Assembly (NCBI GenBank): GCA_035445085.1
Contig: DAOMQA010000003.1
Location: forward strand, 124,001 to 188,000
Reading direction: 5' to 3'
DNA length: 64,000 nucleotides
From: JBDHXE01 sp035445085
GTDB taxonomy: Bacteria; Bacteroidota; Ignavibacteria; Kapaibacteriales; UBA2268
Shown: positions 1 through 9,903 of the stretch, piece after piece
Layout of the letters: each line of letters starts with the position of its first letter
Numbering within the stretch: position 1 is the stretch's first letter
Notes under the pieces: generated by a model
The model's database searches: none
Seen by the model: the letters and a program-made list of their open reading frames with translations, nothing else
Told to the model about the DNA's origin: nothing
Position numbers and translations under genes: made by a program

Positions 1-971
1 GCGTGATCTTGTTTTTTAATAAGCTTTGCTTGAATAGATTTAAAGCCGCATCTATAAGCTCGCTTAGTTATTTCTTTTAGTCTTCCGTACTCTGTGTCGC
101 TTGCAATAATTTCAGCTTTATCATTCGTTATATCTGCCAAATGTAAACTTTTACCGCCTGCCCCCGCGCACGCGTCTAAAATTTTAGAGTTTTGGGTAGG
201 GGATAGAGCTATTGATATTAATTGACTACCTTCATCTTGAATTTCGTATAAGCCACTTTTGAATAATTCATTGTCGTCTAATTTTATTCTATTATAAAAT
301 TTATAAGCGCTGTGTGAAATATTTCCTTCTTGTATAGCTATATTATTACTTGAGAAATAGCTAAATACATTGTTTTTGCTACCTAAAGAATTGTTTATTC
401 TAATGAAAGTTGGAGCGGGTAAAAGCGAGTTATAAGCAAATTGTTTTTTATTTATTACGGGAGATAATTGGTCAATAATCCAAATGGGCAATGAATACAT
501 TGTTTGAAATGTTTCTAAAGAATTGTCTGCATTATCTAATAATTCTTGAATAAGTAAAAGAATTTTACCAATAAAATTATTTTCAACGTTAGCCGTGAAT
601 AAATCCTCTGTAACAACAATCGTGTTAATAATATTGTATAATTCAATTTCAGTAGCAGATAGTTTTTCAATTAATGGAGCAATGTTGATTGTAAACCACA
701 AGTCAGATTGGCTACTTAGCATGCAATTTATTACTATGATTTTTAATTCTTCGTTGCTATTGTGGACTGAAAGATTCTTAACTATATATTTATATAGTAA
801 TAAGTTGCGTAATGAAGAAAAAACAAGTTCGGAAATGAATTTCCTATCTTTACTGCCGAAGTACTTCTTATTTCTAAAGACTTCCGAGATAATTTTATCT
901 GGAGCTTTGTTTTGTTTGGTTGCCATTTTTAAGAAATCGGCAGCTGCATATATTAAAGATTGTAAATTCAT
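1..971 (-). CDS. rsmB: 16S rRNA m5C methyltransferase, RsmB-like (partial)
   Basis: The gene reads leftward from an ATG at 971 and leaves the window, so 323 codons are visible and the C-terminus is missing. The first ~150 residues look like the helical NusB-like RNA-binding domain of RsmB. From about residue 265 there is the SAM-binding motif I, D-A-C-A-G-A-G-G-K (D266), followed by A-S-D-T-E with the acidic residue of motif II. This is the family signature of NOP2/RsmB enzymes, which methylate a cytosine in 16S rRNA in the cytoplasm. The catalytic cysteines would lie beyond the edge and cannot be checked. The divergent neighbour starts at 1370. Another member of the RsmB/RsmF/NOP2 group is possible, but the N-terminal extension favours RsmB. 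Confidence 0.88.
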   Translation of the reverse strand, partial: MNLQSLIYAAADFLKMATKQNKAPDKIISEVFRNKKYFGSKDRKFISELVFSSLRNLLLYKYIVKNLSVHNSNEELKIIVINCMLSSQSDLWFTINIAPLIEKLSATEIELYNIINTIVVTEDLFTANVENNFIGKILLLIQELLDNADNSLETFQTMYSLPIWIIDQLSPVINKKQFAYNSLLPAPTFIRINNSLGSKNNVFSYFSSNNIAIQEGNISHSAYKFYNRIKLDDNELFKSGLYEIQDEGSQLISIALSPTQNSKILDACAGAGGKSLHLADITNDKAEIIASDTEYGRLKEITKRAYRCGFKSIQAKLIKKQDH

Positions 972-1369
972 ATTTTATAATAATTGATAATTTGAATATT
1001 TAAAAGTAATTATATTAGTTAAAACTTGAAAATATATATTTGCATGGAAAATAAATTAAATGTATTTTTAAACTCTTTACTATATTAATGTATAGAATGT
1101 TGAGGGGATAAAATCTCTATATTGGTAAATATAAGATAGTGTGAAAAAAATTATAGAAAAATAATTCTAAAATTTGGAATTATTTTTCTAATTATTTTGA
1201 TATTTCTTTTAAATGTTGTATTTTGGTATGACGTGGAAAAGTGGGTTTGCATAGTTTAGATGGAATAATGCAATACTATTGTTTGGCATAATTTTTGCCA
1301 ATACTTTTTTGTTAAATTGTATAAAGTGAAGAATATTAGTTATTTATATATGTTTTAGGAGTATTAATT
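972..1369. promoter_or_regulatory. Divergent intergenic region with a 14-bp hairpin
   Basis: This 398-bp gap separates two divergent genes and should hold both promoters. It contains a perfect 14-bp inverted repeat (1154-1167 and 1177-1190, 9-base loop). A shorter TTGGCA/TGCCAA pair lies at 1283-1288 and 1296-1301, about 70 bases before the rightward gene. No convincing ORF or RNA gene was seen. Assignment as operator or insulator is inference. Confidence 0.35.
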
Positions 1370-1963
1370 ATGAAACAATTAACAAGCTTATTATTGACAT
1401 TAGCAGTTATATTGCTGGTTGCTACCGGTAGTGCTAATGCTCAATATGCAAAGCTTACTAAGAGTGTCATAGGCAACGGCGGTATGGTCGGCTTAGAAAA
1501 CTCTAATGGTGTAAAACTTAGTGGAATAACCGGACAATTTGCTATCGGTACATTCACTAATGCTGTTCCTGGTTCAAACAGCCAAATTCTGAACCAAGGT
1601 TTCTGGGTACCAGAACCTAAAGATATTACAAGTGTTGAAGAACAACCCGTTACTTTCAACAAAGACTTCTACAATTATCCAAACCCTGTTAATAGCAACA
1701 CTACTTTTGAGTTTAACTTAAAAGAAGGTGCTTATATTACTTTAAAGGTGTATGATATGGTGGGTAATGTAGTTAAAACAGTTTATGATGGTTACCAATA
1801 TGCTGGTATCAACAAAATTAGTTGGGATGCTAAGAACGAAGCAGGCATGGCACTGACTTCTGGTTCATACTTATATGAATTACACATTCACTCATCAAAT
1901 ATGGCTGGTGTGAGTGCTAATGACAACATGGTTATGAGAAATGTTCTTGTAATCGTAAGATAA
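1370..1963 (+). CDS. Small secreted protein with type IX sorting domain
   Basis: A 197-residue protein with a clear Sec signal peptide (positively charged start, hydrophobic core, cut near A-N-A-Q at ~25). Residues ~26-90 are a short unique region. Residues ~100-197 match a type A C-terminal sorting domain with a FlgD-Ig-like fold: Y-P-N-P-V near 103, then hydrophobic strands, a turn G-N-V-V-K, and an ending R-N-V-L-V-I-V-R. Proteins with this domain cross the outer membrane by the type IX system and are attached to the surface or released. The start is supported by AGGAG shortly upstream. The next gene follows after 55 bases and lacks such a domain, so this small protein may be a partner or surface anchor for the fibre proteins; that is inference. 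Confidence 0.75.
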   Translation: MKQLTSLLLTLAVILLVATGSANAQYAKLTKSVIGNGGMVGLENSNGVKLSGITGQFAIGTFTNAVPGSNSQILNQGFWVPEPKDITSVEEQPVTFNKDFYNYPNPVNSNTTFEFNLKEGAYITLKVYDMVGNVVKTVYDGYQYAGINKISWDAKNEAGMALTSGSYLYELHIHSSNMAGVSANDNMVMRNVLVIVR

Positions 1964-2018
1964 TTATTTTGATATTAAATTAATGTATAAATTTTTAAAC
2001 ATTTTAGGAGTTTTTAAT

Positions 2019-5000
2019 ATGAAGAAATTGGTTCTTCTCAGTCTTGTACTGTTAGGTGTTTTGGTTGCTCCATTTGCTATGGCACAATCAAGACTTATTA
2101 CCTACCAAGGTAATATCCTTGATCAACAGGATAAACCTTTCCAAGGTCCTGTTCAAATGACGTTCGAATTATTTGATAAGGAATTTGGTGGCACTCAACT
2201 TTGGAGTGAAATTCAAAACGTTTCCTTAAATAACGGTTATTTTAACGTTTATTTAGGTTCAGTTGTTCCTTTTGCAGACGATTTTAAATTTAATCGTGAA
2301 TTATGGGTTCAAGTTACTGTTGGTAACGGTGCTCCTTTCAAAAGATCACCATTAACTATGGTTCCTGCAGCTTTTGCTTCTCAATTTTCTGATGTAGCTG
2401 GTTTAGCTCAAGATATTCCAGACGGTTCTGTTACTTTACCTAAATTAGCTGATGAAGTTAAAAATATGGGTGGCGACTTAACTGGTACATTACCAAATCC
2501 TAGATTGAGACCAGGTGCTGCTCTTGCTAACTTAGAAGATGGTACTATTACTCAAAATCTTTTAGATCCAAATATTCGTACTCGCCCTTATGGCGCTGCT
2601 GGTGGAGCTTTAACAGGCGATTACCCAGATCCTAAATTAGCAGTTGGTTCAGTTTGGACTGACAATATTAGAGATTTTGCAGTAACTACTGAAAAATTAG
2701 CTTTAGGCAGCGTTACTTATGATAGATTACAAGATGCAAATGGTCCAGTTGGAACTATTTTAGCATGGGACGGTACTTCTTGGGTAGAAAGCGATGTTCC
2801 AACATGGGAACAAGGTCGCGTTAAAAACGTATTGCCAGGCGATGCTGCTTATGCAGAATATGATGAAGATGCAAATGGTTTTTGGACGATTACTTTAGGT
2901 GTTGCTGATTCTGGTATTACTACAGCGAAAATCGCTAACGACGCTGTTACTTATAGCAAATTACAAAACGCTGTAAACGGTAATGGAACTATCTTAGCTT
3001 GGAACGGTACTGATTGGTATGAAACAACAGTTCCAGCTTTAGAAACTGACGCAATTATCGGTAATGAAGTAGTAAACGCAACTACTGGACGTGGCTTAGT
3101 AAGAGCTGGTGCAGGTACTGTTGCAGATCCTTATACTTTAGGTATTGCTGACAGTGGCGTAGTAACTTCTATGATTAAAGATGATGCTGTTACTTTAGCT
3201 AAATTAGCTCACGGTAATAGAAATGGTCAAGTTATGTGGTGGGATTCAGTTAACAACCAATGGGCATTAACTGTAGGTACAGCGCAAGATGATTATGTAA
3301 TGAGATGGTTTGATAATGGTATTACTCGTGAATTAAAATGGTCAGCTGACGATTCATTTATTGGTAATGAAGTTGTTGGTGCTCAAGCAGGTCGTGGTTT
3401 ACAAACTTATGGCGCTGGTACTGAAGTTGATCCTTTAATGTTAGGTATCACTGACAATGGTGTTGTAACTTCAATGTTAGCTAATGCTAATGTTACTTAT
3501 AATAAATTACAAAATCCTGCTGGCGGTGCTGGTACAATTATCGCTTGGGATGGCTTACAATGGACAGAATCAACAGTTCCAGCTTTAGAAGCAGATGGTA
3601 TTGTTGGTAATGAAGTTTTAAATGCAACAACAGGTCGTGGTTTAGTACGTGCTGGTTCAGGTACAACAGCTGATCCTTATACTTTAGGTATTACAGATAA
3701 TGGTGTTGTAACTTCAATGATAGCAGATGGAAATGTTACTTACAAAAAATTAGCTCCAGCAGCTGGCGCAGACGGTACCATCCTTTCTTGGATTGGTGGC
3801 GAATGGGTAGAATTTAATGTTCCAGCTTTAGAAGCAGACGGTATTGTTGGTAATGAAGTTTTAAATGCAACAACAGGTCGTGGTTTAGTACGTGCTGGTT
3901 CAGGTACAACAGCTGATCCTTATACTTTAGGTATTACAGATAATGGTGTTGTAACTTCAATGATAGCAGATGGAAATGTTACTTACAAAAAATTAGCTCC
4001 AGCAGCTGGTGCAGACGGTACCATCCTTTCTTGGATTGGTGGCGAATGGGTAGAATTTAATGTCCCATCATTAGAAGCAGGTCGTCAAGCGGCTGTAACT
4101 GCAGGTGATGGTACTTATGTAATTAATACAACAGACGCTTTTGGTTTTATTTCTACAGAAGTAGGAATAGATGCAGCTGGCGTACAAGATTATATGATAG
4201 CTGCTGGTAACGTAGAATACTGGCACTTACAAGATGCAGCTGGTGCAGCTGGTACAATTTTAACTTGGGATGGCACAGATTGGACAGAAGGTACAGTTCC
4301 ATCATTAGAAGCAGACGGTATTGTTGGTAATGAAGTAGTAAATGCAACAACAGGTCGTGGCTTAGTAAGAGCTGGTTCAGGTACAACAGCAGATCCTTAT
4401 ACTTTAGGTGTTGCTGATAACGGTATTTCAACTTCAATGATAGCAGACGATGCAGTAACTTTAAACAAATTAGCTCACGGCACTGAAATGGGTCAAATTA
4501 TGTATTTTGACAATGTTTCTAACAGTTGGTTATATTCTTCTGGTTTAGCTCCAGTTCAAGATCAAGTAATCAAATGGGTTGATAATGGTTTAGGTCAATT
4601 ACAACCACAATGGGCTAATGATGATATCACTTTACCTTTTGATAGAACAAGAAATGAAGCAGTTACTTTATTTAAATTAGAAAATCAAGGTAATGCTCCT
4701 ACTATGCAAGTATTAGGTAGAACAGCTATTTCTACTGGTTTATTTGGTAATTCAGCTTTTGAAGTTGAAAACAATGCTGCTGGTCGTGGTGCTACTATTA
4801 TTGGTGGTACTTCAAATGATCAAAATGGAGGCGCTAACTATGGTACAAACGATCCAACTTTTGATGATGATGCTGCTTTAATCGTAGCTAACAGAGAACA
4901 CTTAAATGGAGCTGTTTACCCAGCTTATGCTACTGCTATCAGAGCTTATGGCGATATCTGGTCTAATGGTAGAATCGGTAGTGAAGAAGCTAATTTCGTT

Positions 5001-6176
5001 AATATATTCGCTGTTAATGCTGAATTTGATAACTTACAAGTTAATAACGGTGCTTTATTCTTATCTGACGTAGATATTAATGGTAATTTAGATGTAGCTA
5101 AAGACGTTTATTTAAACACTGATGGTGGTTTTTATGCTACTTTTGCTAATGCACTAAATGTTAATTTAGATGCGGTTATCGGAAATGATTTAGTAGTCGG
5201 TAATGATGGTTTTATCGGACATGACTTTACTGTTGTTAATACAGTATCAGTAGGTGGCGACTTAGGTGTAATGGGTAATACAGACTTACAAGGTAACTTA
5301 GATGTAACTGGTAATACAGATTTATTCGGTACATTAGAAGTACACCAAGATGGTCATTTCTTAGCTAATGTAGACGTAGATGGTAATACAGATTTATTAG
5401 GCACATTAGAAGTACACCAAGATGGTCATTTCTTAGCTAATGTAGACGTAGATGCAAATACAAATACAAATACATTGTCAGTTACAACTACTGCTACAGT
5501 AGGTACTGATTTATCAGTAGGTGACGAATTAAATGTAACTGGTAACACAGATTTATTAGGTACATTAGAAGTACACCAAGATGGTCATTTCTTAGCTAAT
5601 GTAGACGTAGATGCAAATACAAATACAAATACATTGTCAGTTACAACTACTGCTACAGTAGGTACTGATTTATCAGTAGGTGACGAATTAAATGTAACTG
5701 GTAACACAGATTTATTAGGTACATTAGAAGTACACCAAGATGGTCATTTCTTAGCTAATGTAGATGTAGATGCAAATACAAATACAAATACATTATCAGT
5801 TACAACTACTGCAACAGTAGGTACTGACTTAGATGTAAATGGTAATACAGATTTACAAGCTACTGCTGTAAACGGTAATTTAAGCGTAAATAATAGAATA
5901 TTTATGAAAACAACAGTTACTGCTGATTTAGCTGCTTTACAAGCTGCTATTACTGCTGGTGGTGTAGTATTCAATTATCAAACAAATGTTCCTGCTGAAT
6001 TAAATTTAGTAGGTATGCTTCCTGCTGGTACATTAGGCCAAGTTATTTATATTATAAATAATTCACCTGTAGGTAACTTATCAGCTGGTACATTATTGAA
6101 CCCTGTATCGATACCACAATCTCAATTAAAGGCTTTCATTTTCGACGGCACAAATTGGATACCAATGGCTAACTAA
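2019..6176 (+). CDS. Large secreted repeat-rich fibre-like protein
   Basis: 1385 residues. The start at 2019 is chosen over an upstream in-frame ATG because TTAGGAG lies at 2004-2010 and a good signal peptide follows (cut near M-A-Q). Residues ~20-130 form the N-terminal domain common to bacterial fibre-like exported proteins (Y-Q-G-N-I-L-D; N-G-Y-F-N-V-Y-L-G). Residues ~130-900 hold repeats built around 'V-T-x-x-K-L', 'G-T-I-L-x-W' and 'G-x-G-L-V-R-A-G', including a near-identical 243-bp tandem pair. Residues ~1000-1290 hold strand repeats rich in 'G-N-T-D-L' and 'V-D-V-D', with three 159-bp units. The last ~70 residues (I-Y-I-I-N-N, F-D-G-T-N-W) resemble the end of the next protein. There is no sorting domain. 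Function is unknown; an adhesive or structural surface fibre is likely. Confidence 0.7.
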   Translation: MKKLVLLSLVLLGVLVAPFAMAQSRLITYQGNILDQQDKPFQGPVQMTFELFDKEFGGTQLWSEIQNVSLNNGYFNVYLGSVVPFADDFKFNRELWVQVTVGNGAPFKRSPLTMVPAAFASQFSDVAGLAQDIPDGSVTLPKLADEVKNMGGDLTGTLPNPRLRPGAALANLEDGTITQNLLDPNIRTRPYGAAGGALTGDYPDPKLAVGSVWTDNIRDFAVTTEKLALGSVTYDRLQDANGPVGTILAWDGTSWVESDVPTWEQGRVKNVLPGDAAYAEYDEDANGFWTITLGVADSGITTAKIANDAVTYSKLQNAVNGNGTILAWNGTDWYETTVPALETDAIIGNEVVNATTGRGLVRAGAGTVADPYTLGIADSGVVTSMIKDDAVTLAKLAHGNRNGQVMWWDSVNNQWALTVGTAQDDYVMRWFDNGITRELKWSADDSFIGNEVVGAQAGRGLQTYGAGTEVDPLMLGITDNGVVTSMLANANVTYNKLQNPAGGAGTIIAWDGLQWTESTVPALEADGIVGNEVLNATTGRGLVRAGSGTTADPYTLGITDNGVVTSMIADGNVTYKKLAPAAGADGTILSWIGGEWVEFNVPALEADGIVGNEVLNATTGRGLVRAGSGTTADPYTLGITDNGVVTSMIADGNVTYKKLAPAAGADGTILSWIGGEWVEFNVPSLEAGRQAAVTAGDGTYVINTTDAFGFISTEVGIDAAGVQDYMIAAGNVEYWHLQDAAGAAGTILTWDGTDWTEGTVPSLEADGIVGNEVVNATTGRGLVRAGSGTTADPYTLGVADNGISTSMIADDAVTLNKLAHGTEMGQIMYFDNVSNSWLYSSGLAPVQDQVIKWVDNGLGQLQPQWANDDITLPFDRTRNEAVTLFKLENQGNAPTMQVLGRTAISTGLFGNSAFEVENNAAGRGATIIGGTSNDQNGGANYGTNDPTFDDDAALIVANREHLNGAVYPAYATAIRAYGDIWSNGRIGSEEANFVNIFAVNAEFDNLQVNNGALFLSDVDINGNLDVAKDVYLNTDGGFYATFANALNVNLDAVIGNDLVVGNDGFIGHDFTVVNTVSVGGDLGVMGNTDLQGNLDVTGNTDLFGTLEVHQDGHFLANVDVDGNTDLLGTLEVHQDGHFLANVDVDANTNTNTLSVTTTATVGTDLSVGDELNVTGNTDLLGTLEVHQDGHFLANVDVDANTNTNTLSVTTTATVGTDLSVGDELNVTGNTDLLGTLEVHQDGHFLANVDVDANTNTNTLSVTTTATVGTDLDVNGNTDLQATAVNGNLSVNNRIFMKTTVTADLAALQAAITAGGVVFNYQTNVPAELNLVGMLPAGTLGQVIYIINNSPVGNLSAGTLLNPVSIPQSQLKAFIFDGTNWIPMAN
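3588..4073 (+). repeat. Tandem repeat, 243-bp unit, two near-identical copies
   Basis: Two copies of an 81-codon unit lie head to tail, starting at 3588 and 3831, and differ at only a few third-codon positions. Diverged relatives occur around 3040-3200, 3360-3570 and 4310-4470. The near identity at DNA level indicates recent duplication or gene conversion inside the fibre gene. Confidence 0.9.
5382..5840 (+). repeat. Tandem repeat, 159-bp unit, three copies
   Basis: Units begin at 5382, 5541 and 5700; a partial unit begins near 5313. Each full unit codes for 53 residues with the core T-L-E-V-H-Q-D-G-H-F. The third copy diverges near its end. A related shorter motif (N-T-L-S-V-T) also occurs in the following gene near 8170, which ties the two proteins together. 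Confidence 0.9.
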
Positions 6177-6182
6177 TTTTAA

Positions 6183-6220
6183 AAGTATTCCAGATGGAGT
6201 AATATCCATCTGGAGTACTT
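6183..6220 (+). terminator. 16-bp hairpin between the two fibre genes
   Basis: The stem pairs 6183-6198 with 6205-6220, with one G-T pair and a 6-base loop, starting just after the stop at 6176 and ending 23 bases before the next start. The following DNA is AT-rich but has no T run. It could end transcription, limit read-through or stabilise the upstream mRNA. Confidence 0.55.
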
Positions 6221-6243
6221 CTAATTAAATAAAGGAAAAAAAT

Positions 6244-9200
6244 ATGAAATTTATGAAACTTTTATTAATGGTATTAGTATTTCTTGTATCGGCGTCAGTT
6301 TCTTACTCGCTTCCGGAAATATCATATACCAATTTTGCTAAAACTGCTGGTGGAGGTTTAGTTTTATCTTCAACAGTTGATGTAAGAATTACTATCTACA
6401 ACAATGGCACTATTGTTTATCAAGAATTACATTCCAATATACCTACAAATGGTTATGGTTTATTCACTGTAAAATTAGGTACTGGTGCTCCTATTACTCC
6501 TGATACTTATGATGCGACTCTTGCTGTTAGCTCATTGAACGTTCAAGCTGAATCAGATAATGGTAGTGGCTGGAGATTCGTGCAAATATCACCTCTTTTA
6601 AATACAGCTCTTAGAAATGAAGAAGCTGCTGGTGTAGTAACTTTAAACGATGCTTATTTAAATGGTGATTCAATTGATGTTGCTGCTGGTGTTCCAGTTA
6701 CTTTATCTGGCACTGGTCTTATTCAATCTGACGCTACTATTGCTGCTATTAATTTGAATGGCGATAAAACATTAACTACTAAAGAATATGTTGATAATGG
6801 TATAGCTGCTGTTGCTAATAATCCATTTCTTGTTTGGCAAGACGCATCTGGCGATCTTCCTAATTCTAAAATATTAAGCGGTGAAGCTACAGTCCTAAAC
6901 TTTGATGCACCAACTGCTGTAATGAGTATTTTAGATAACGGTGTTGCTGAATCTAAACTTAAAATGGCTAATTCACCTTCTAACGGTTTCATTATTAAAT
7001 GGGACGGAACAGATATGACTTGGGCTGACCCTACTGTATTTACTGCTCATCCAGTTATTGGTGATGGTACAGCTCTAAATCCTATTACTATGTACACTGC
7101 TGGTGTAAATGCTAATGACGTATTATTCTACAATGGCACCCAATGGACTAATGGTCAAGTAACTTCTGCTATGATCGCTGATGGAACAATAACTAATGGT
7201 GATATTAATGCAGCTACAAAATTTGTAAGTGTTACGGGTGAATCTGGAACTCCATTTGATGTAACTAATGGAAACTTAGCTTTAGACTTCCAAGGTACTG
7301 GTTCTACAACTGTTACTTTAGATAATCTTACACACACAGTGTATATTGAAGCTGGTATTGTTGCTGATATTCCTTTATCAGGAGCAGGTTCTTCTTTAGA
7401 TCACTTAATCTTGAATTATGATGCAACATTAGATTTAAATGCTAATGATTTATCTATTAATACTGCAAACTCCAATACTTGGACCGCTGACCAATATTTA
7501 CCAGCAACAAACGCTCAAGGTAACAACTTAGTTGCGGCAGCAAATATGGCAAATGCTCAAAGCCTTAACGGTGATGTAGTAAACTATGATGCAACTTTAC
7601 AAGTAACAGCAAATGAATTAGGTTTCGACTTAGCTCACAGCAATACTTGGACCGCTGACCAATATTTACCAGCAACAAACGCTCAAGGTAACAACNNNNN
7701 NNNNNNNNNNNNNNNNNNNNNNNNNNNNNNNNNNNNNNNNNNNNNNNNNNNNNNNNNNNNNNNNNNNNNNNNNNNNNNNNNNNNNNNNNNNNNNNCAATA
7801 CTTGGACCGCTGACCAATATTTACCAGCAACAAACGCTCAAGGTAACAACTTAGTTGCGGCAGCAAATATGGCAAATGCTCAAAGCCTTAACGGTGATGT
7901 AGTAAACTATGATGCAACTTTACAAGTAACAGCAAATGAATTAGGTTTCGACTTAACTCACCAAAATACTTGGCTTACTACTCAATCTTTTATGCCTGCT
8001 AGTGATGAGCCTGCTGTTATAATTGATGGTACTGCGTCAGTAAACAATCCTACCCTAATGGCTGTAAGTAATAACACGGATGCAAATCTTGACTTTGTAT
8101 TTAGCGGTGATATGCAATTAGACGGCTCATTGGATGTATTTGAAGATTTAGGAGTTAGTGGTGCTACAACTACAAATACATTGTCAGTTACTTTAGATGC
8201 TTCTGTAGGTACAGATTTAAGTGTAGGCAATAATTTAGATGTTACTAATGCTACTACTACAGGCTCTTTAACTGTAAATAATGATGCTGTTGTAGACGGC
8301 AACTTTGAAGCTAACGGCAATGTAATATTAGGTTCAGCTAATACAGATAATGTTACTTTTAATGGCGTTGTTAATAGTGATATCATTCCTGATTTAGATA
8401 ATACACGTAGCTTAGGTTCTTCTTTATTTAGATGGAACGACTTGTACTTAGGACCTGGTACTTTACATATTGGTTCTGATGGTGATGAAGGTCATTTATC
8501 TTATGATATCTTAAATGACGAATTTGATTTTGACCAATCTATTAATGTAACTGGAAATGGTACTTTTTCTGGTGATGTTGATGTAACTGGTACCGTTACT
8601 GCAGGCACATTAAATGGTGGATACGGTGATGGCGCATTGTTATTTGCAGATGCTGCTGGTAATATTGCAGACAATGCAACAAATTTATCTTGGGATAATG
8701 CTACTCATACTTTATCATTGGATGGCAACATTCTTATTGCTGGTGGTAGTGCTGACCCTGAAATATGGGTTAATGGTGGACAAGGTGTAAGAGTAGATGG
8801 TGGTGCAACATTAACTATCGAAAATTACTCTTTCCCAGTCATAACCGATGCACCGACGAAATTCTTAGCATTGAATGCTGCTGCAGATTCTTTAGTATGG
8901 TGGACTTATGATAATACTATTGCTGTTGATACTACTAACCATATTATTGGATTGAACCAAAATGCTCCTTTCACTTTTACTAATATTGTTGCATTCAATC
9001 CAGCATCTGGTTCTGCTATCAACGCTACATCTTCTGACCCATCTGCTCCAACAGTAGTAATTGAACATACAAGTCCTACTGGTGTTGCTTTACAATTAAC
9101 TGGCGCTGAAGCTCAAACTACAGCTTTAGAAATTACAACTGGTAGTGTGAACGTAGCAAATGGTCAATTAATAGTTTCTTCTAATACTGGTACAACTGGT

Positions 9201-9560
9201 GCAGAACCTAACGGACCGTCTTTAATATTAAACAATAATGGCGATGGTGGAACTGAAAATGGTGCTGCCTTATTAATCACAATGGGACATGCAGCATTTG
9301 CATATAATTCTTATGCACCTGCTGCTGGTGATCCAATAGACCTTAGTAATGAAGCATATACTGTTTTAGATATCACATCTGATGGTACAAATGCAGTTAC
9401 ATTACCTAGCGCTAATGTAAATGCTGAAAATTATGGTACTATAATTTATATTATTAATAGTGGTACTGGTACTTTGACCTTAGGTGCTCTTGGTAATGTA
9501 AATACTGGTGCTTCTGCTCAGCTTGTTTATACAGCTGCTGGCTGGTTCAGATTGAACTAA
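6244..9560 (+). CDS. Secreted repeat-rich fibre-like protein, interrupted by assembly gap
   Basis: One gene spans the N run at 7696-7795; the reading frames on both sides look shifted only because 100 N is a placeholder. It starts with a signal peptide (cut near S-Y-S). Its N-terminal domain (N-N-G-T-I-V-Y; N-G-Y-G-L-F-T-V-K-L-G) matches that of the preceding gene. The middle holds 56-residue tandem units (N-T-W-T-A-D-Q-Y-L-P start) around the gap. After the gap come strand repeats such as 'N-T-L-S-V-T', 'S-V-G-N-N-L-D-V', then 'L-G-S-S-L-F-R-W-N-D-L-Y-L-G'. The end (I-I-Y-I-I-N-S-G-T-G; A-A-G-W-F-R-L-N) resembles the end of the previous protein. No sorting domain is present. The pair are probably paralogues made for the cell surface. 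The true length is unknown. Confidence 0.7.
7474..7968 (+). repeat. 168-bp tandem repeat flanking the gap
   Basis: Units start at 7474 and 7642 before the gap and at 7797 after it; each encodes 56 residues. They are almost identical in DNA. The copy number cannot be read because the gap falls inside the array. Confidence 0.85.
7696..7795. other. Assembly gap (100 N)
   Basis: Exactly 100 N, a usual placeholder length. The 55 bases before it (7641-7695) are identical to the 55 bases after it (7796-7850), as expected when a de Bruijn assembler breaks contigs at a repeat. Confidence 0.97.
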
Positions 9561-9581
9561 TCTTTTTTAATATATATATGT

Positions 9582-9606
9582 GCATCCCGAAGTATATTCG
9601 GGGTGC
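9582..9606 (+). terminator. Terminator-like hairpin after the second fibre gene
   Basis: A 10-bp stem (9582-9591 with 9597-9606, one G-T pair) and a 5-base loop sit 22 bases after the stop. The following stretch has only a short T run, so intrinsic termination is plausible rather than certain. Confidence 0.6.
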
Positions 9607-9810
9607 CCTTTAAAAAAAGGCTTCCGATTGGTAAAAGTGAACATGAAATTAATGAGAGGATGAAGGAAATTAAAAATCATCAGGAAATATAGATATAAGT
9701 AGAAGTGTCTCGATTTCCGGGTGATTTTAACTCATTAAGAAAGAAAAATAAGGTGTGTATTATAAAATATATTATATTCGTATCTTGAATATTTGAGATG
9801 GAGGTAAATT

Positions 9811-9903
9811 ATGGGGGATAATTTTACAACTAAGGTTGAAATTAATTGTATTTCTAACAATAAGTTTATGTTTTTTTTAACAAATTTAAAGGAACTCGTA
9901 TGA
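9811..9903 (+). CDS. 30-residue leader ORF overlapping the giant gene start
   Basis: A short ORF starts at ATG 9811 with a strong GGAGG at 9800-9804, codes for 30 residues and stops with TGA at 9901-9903. The stop overlaps the ATG of the 3753-residue gene (ATGA). The peptide is neither a signal peptide nor a known family; it contains an eight-T run coding for F-F. The strong ribosome site and the exact stop/start overlap suggest translational coupling or a leader peptide. It could still be chance, since the region is AT-rich and the giant gene has its own AAAGGA. Confidence 0.45.
   Translation: MGDNFTTKVEINCISNNKFMFFLTNLKELV

Noticed and set aside
595..987. Rightward 130-codon ORF at the left edge
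   Set aside because: It is antisense to the rsmB-like gene, whose conserved methyltransferase motif is clear on the other strand.
4153..4437. Leftward Leu/Gln-rich ORF in the fibre gene
   Set aside because: Antisense to conserved repeat units; low-complexity translation and no ribosome site.
3588..5840. Regular repeats resembling an array
   Set aside because: They are in-frame coding repeats of 243 and 159 bp without unique spacers, so not CRISPR.
7565..7875. Leftward ORFs across the N run
   Set aside because: They depend on undefined bases and lie antisense to the fibre gene.
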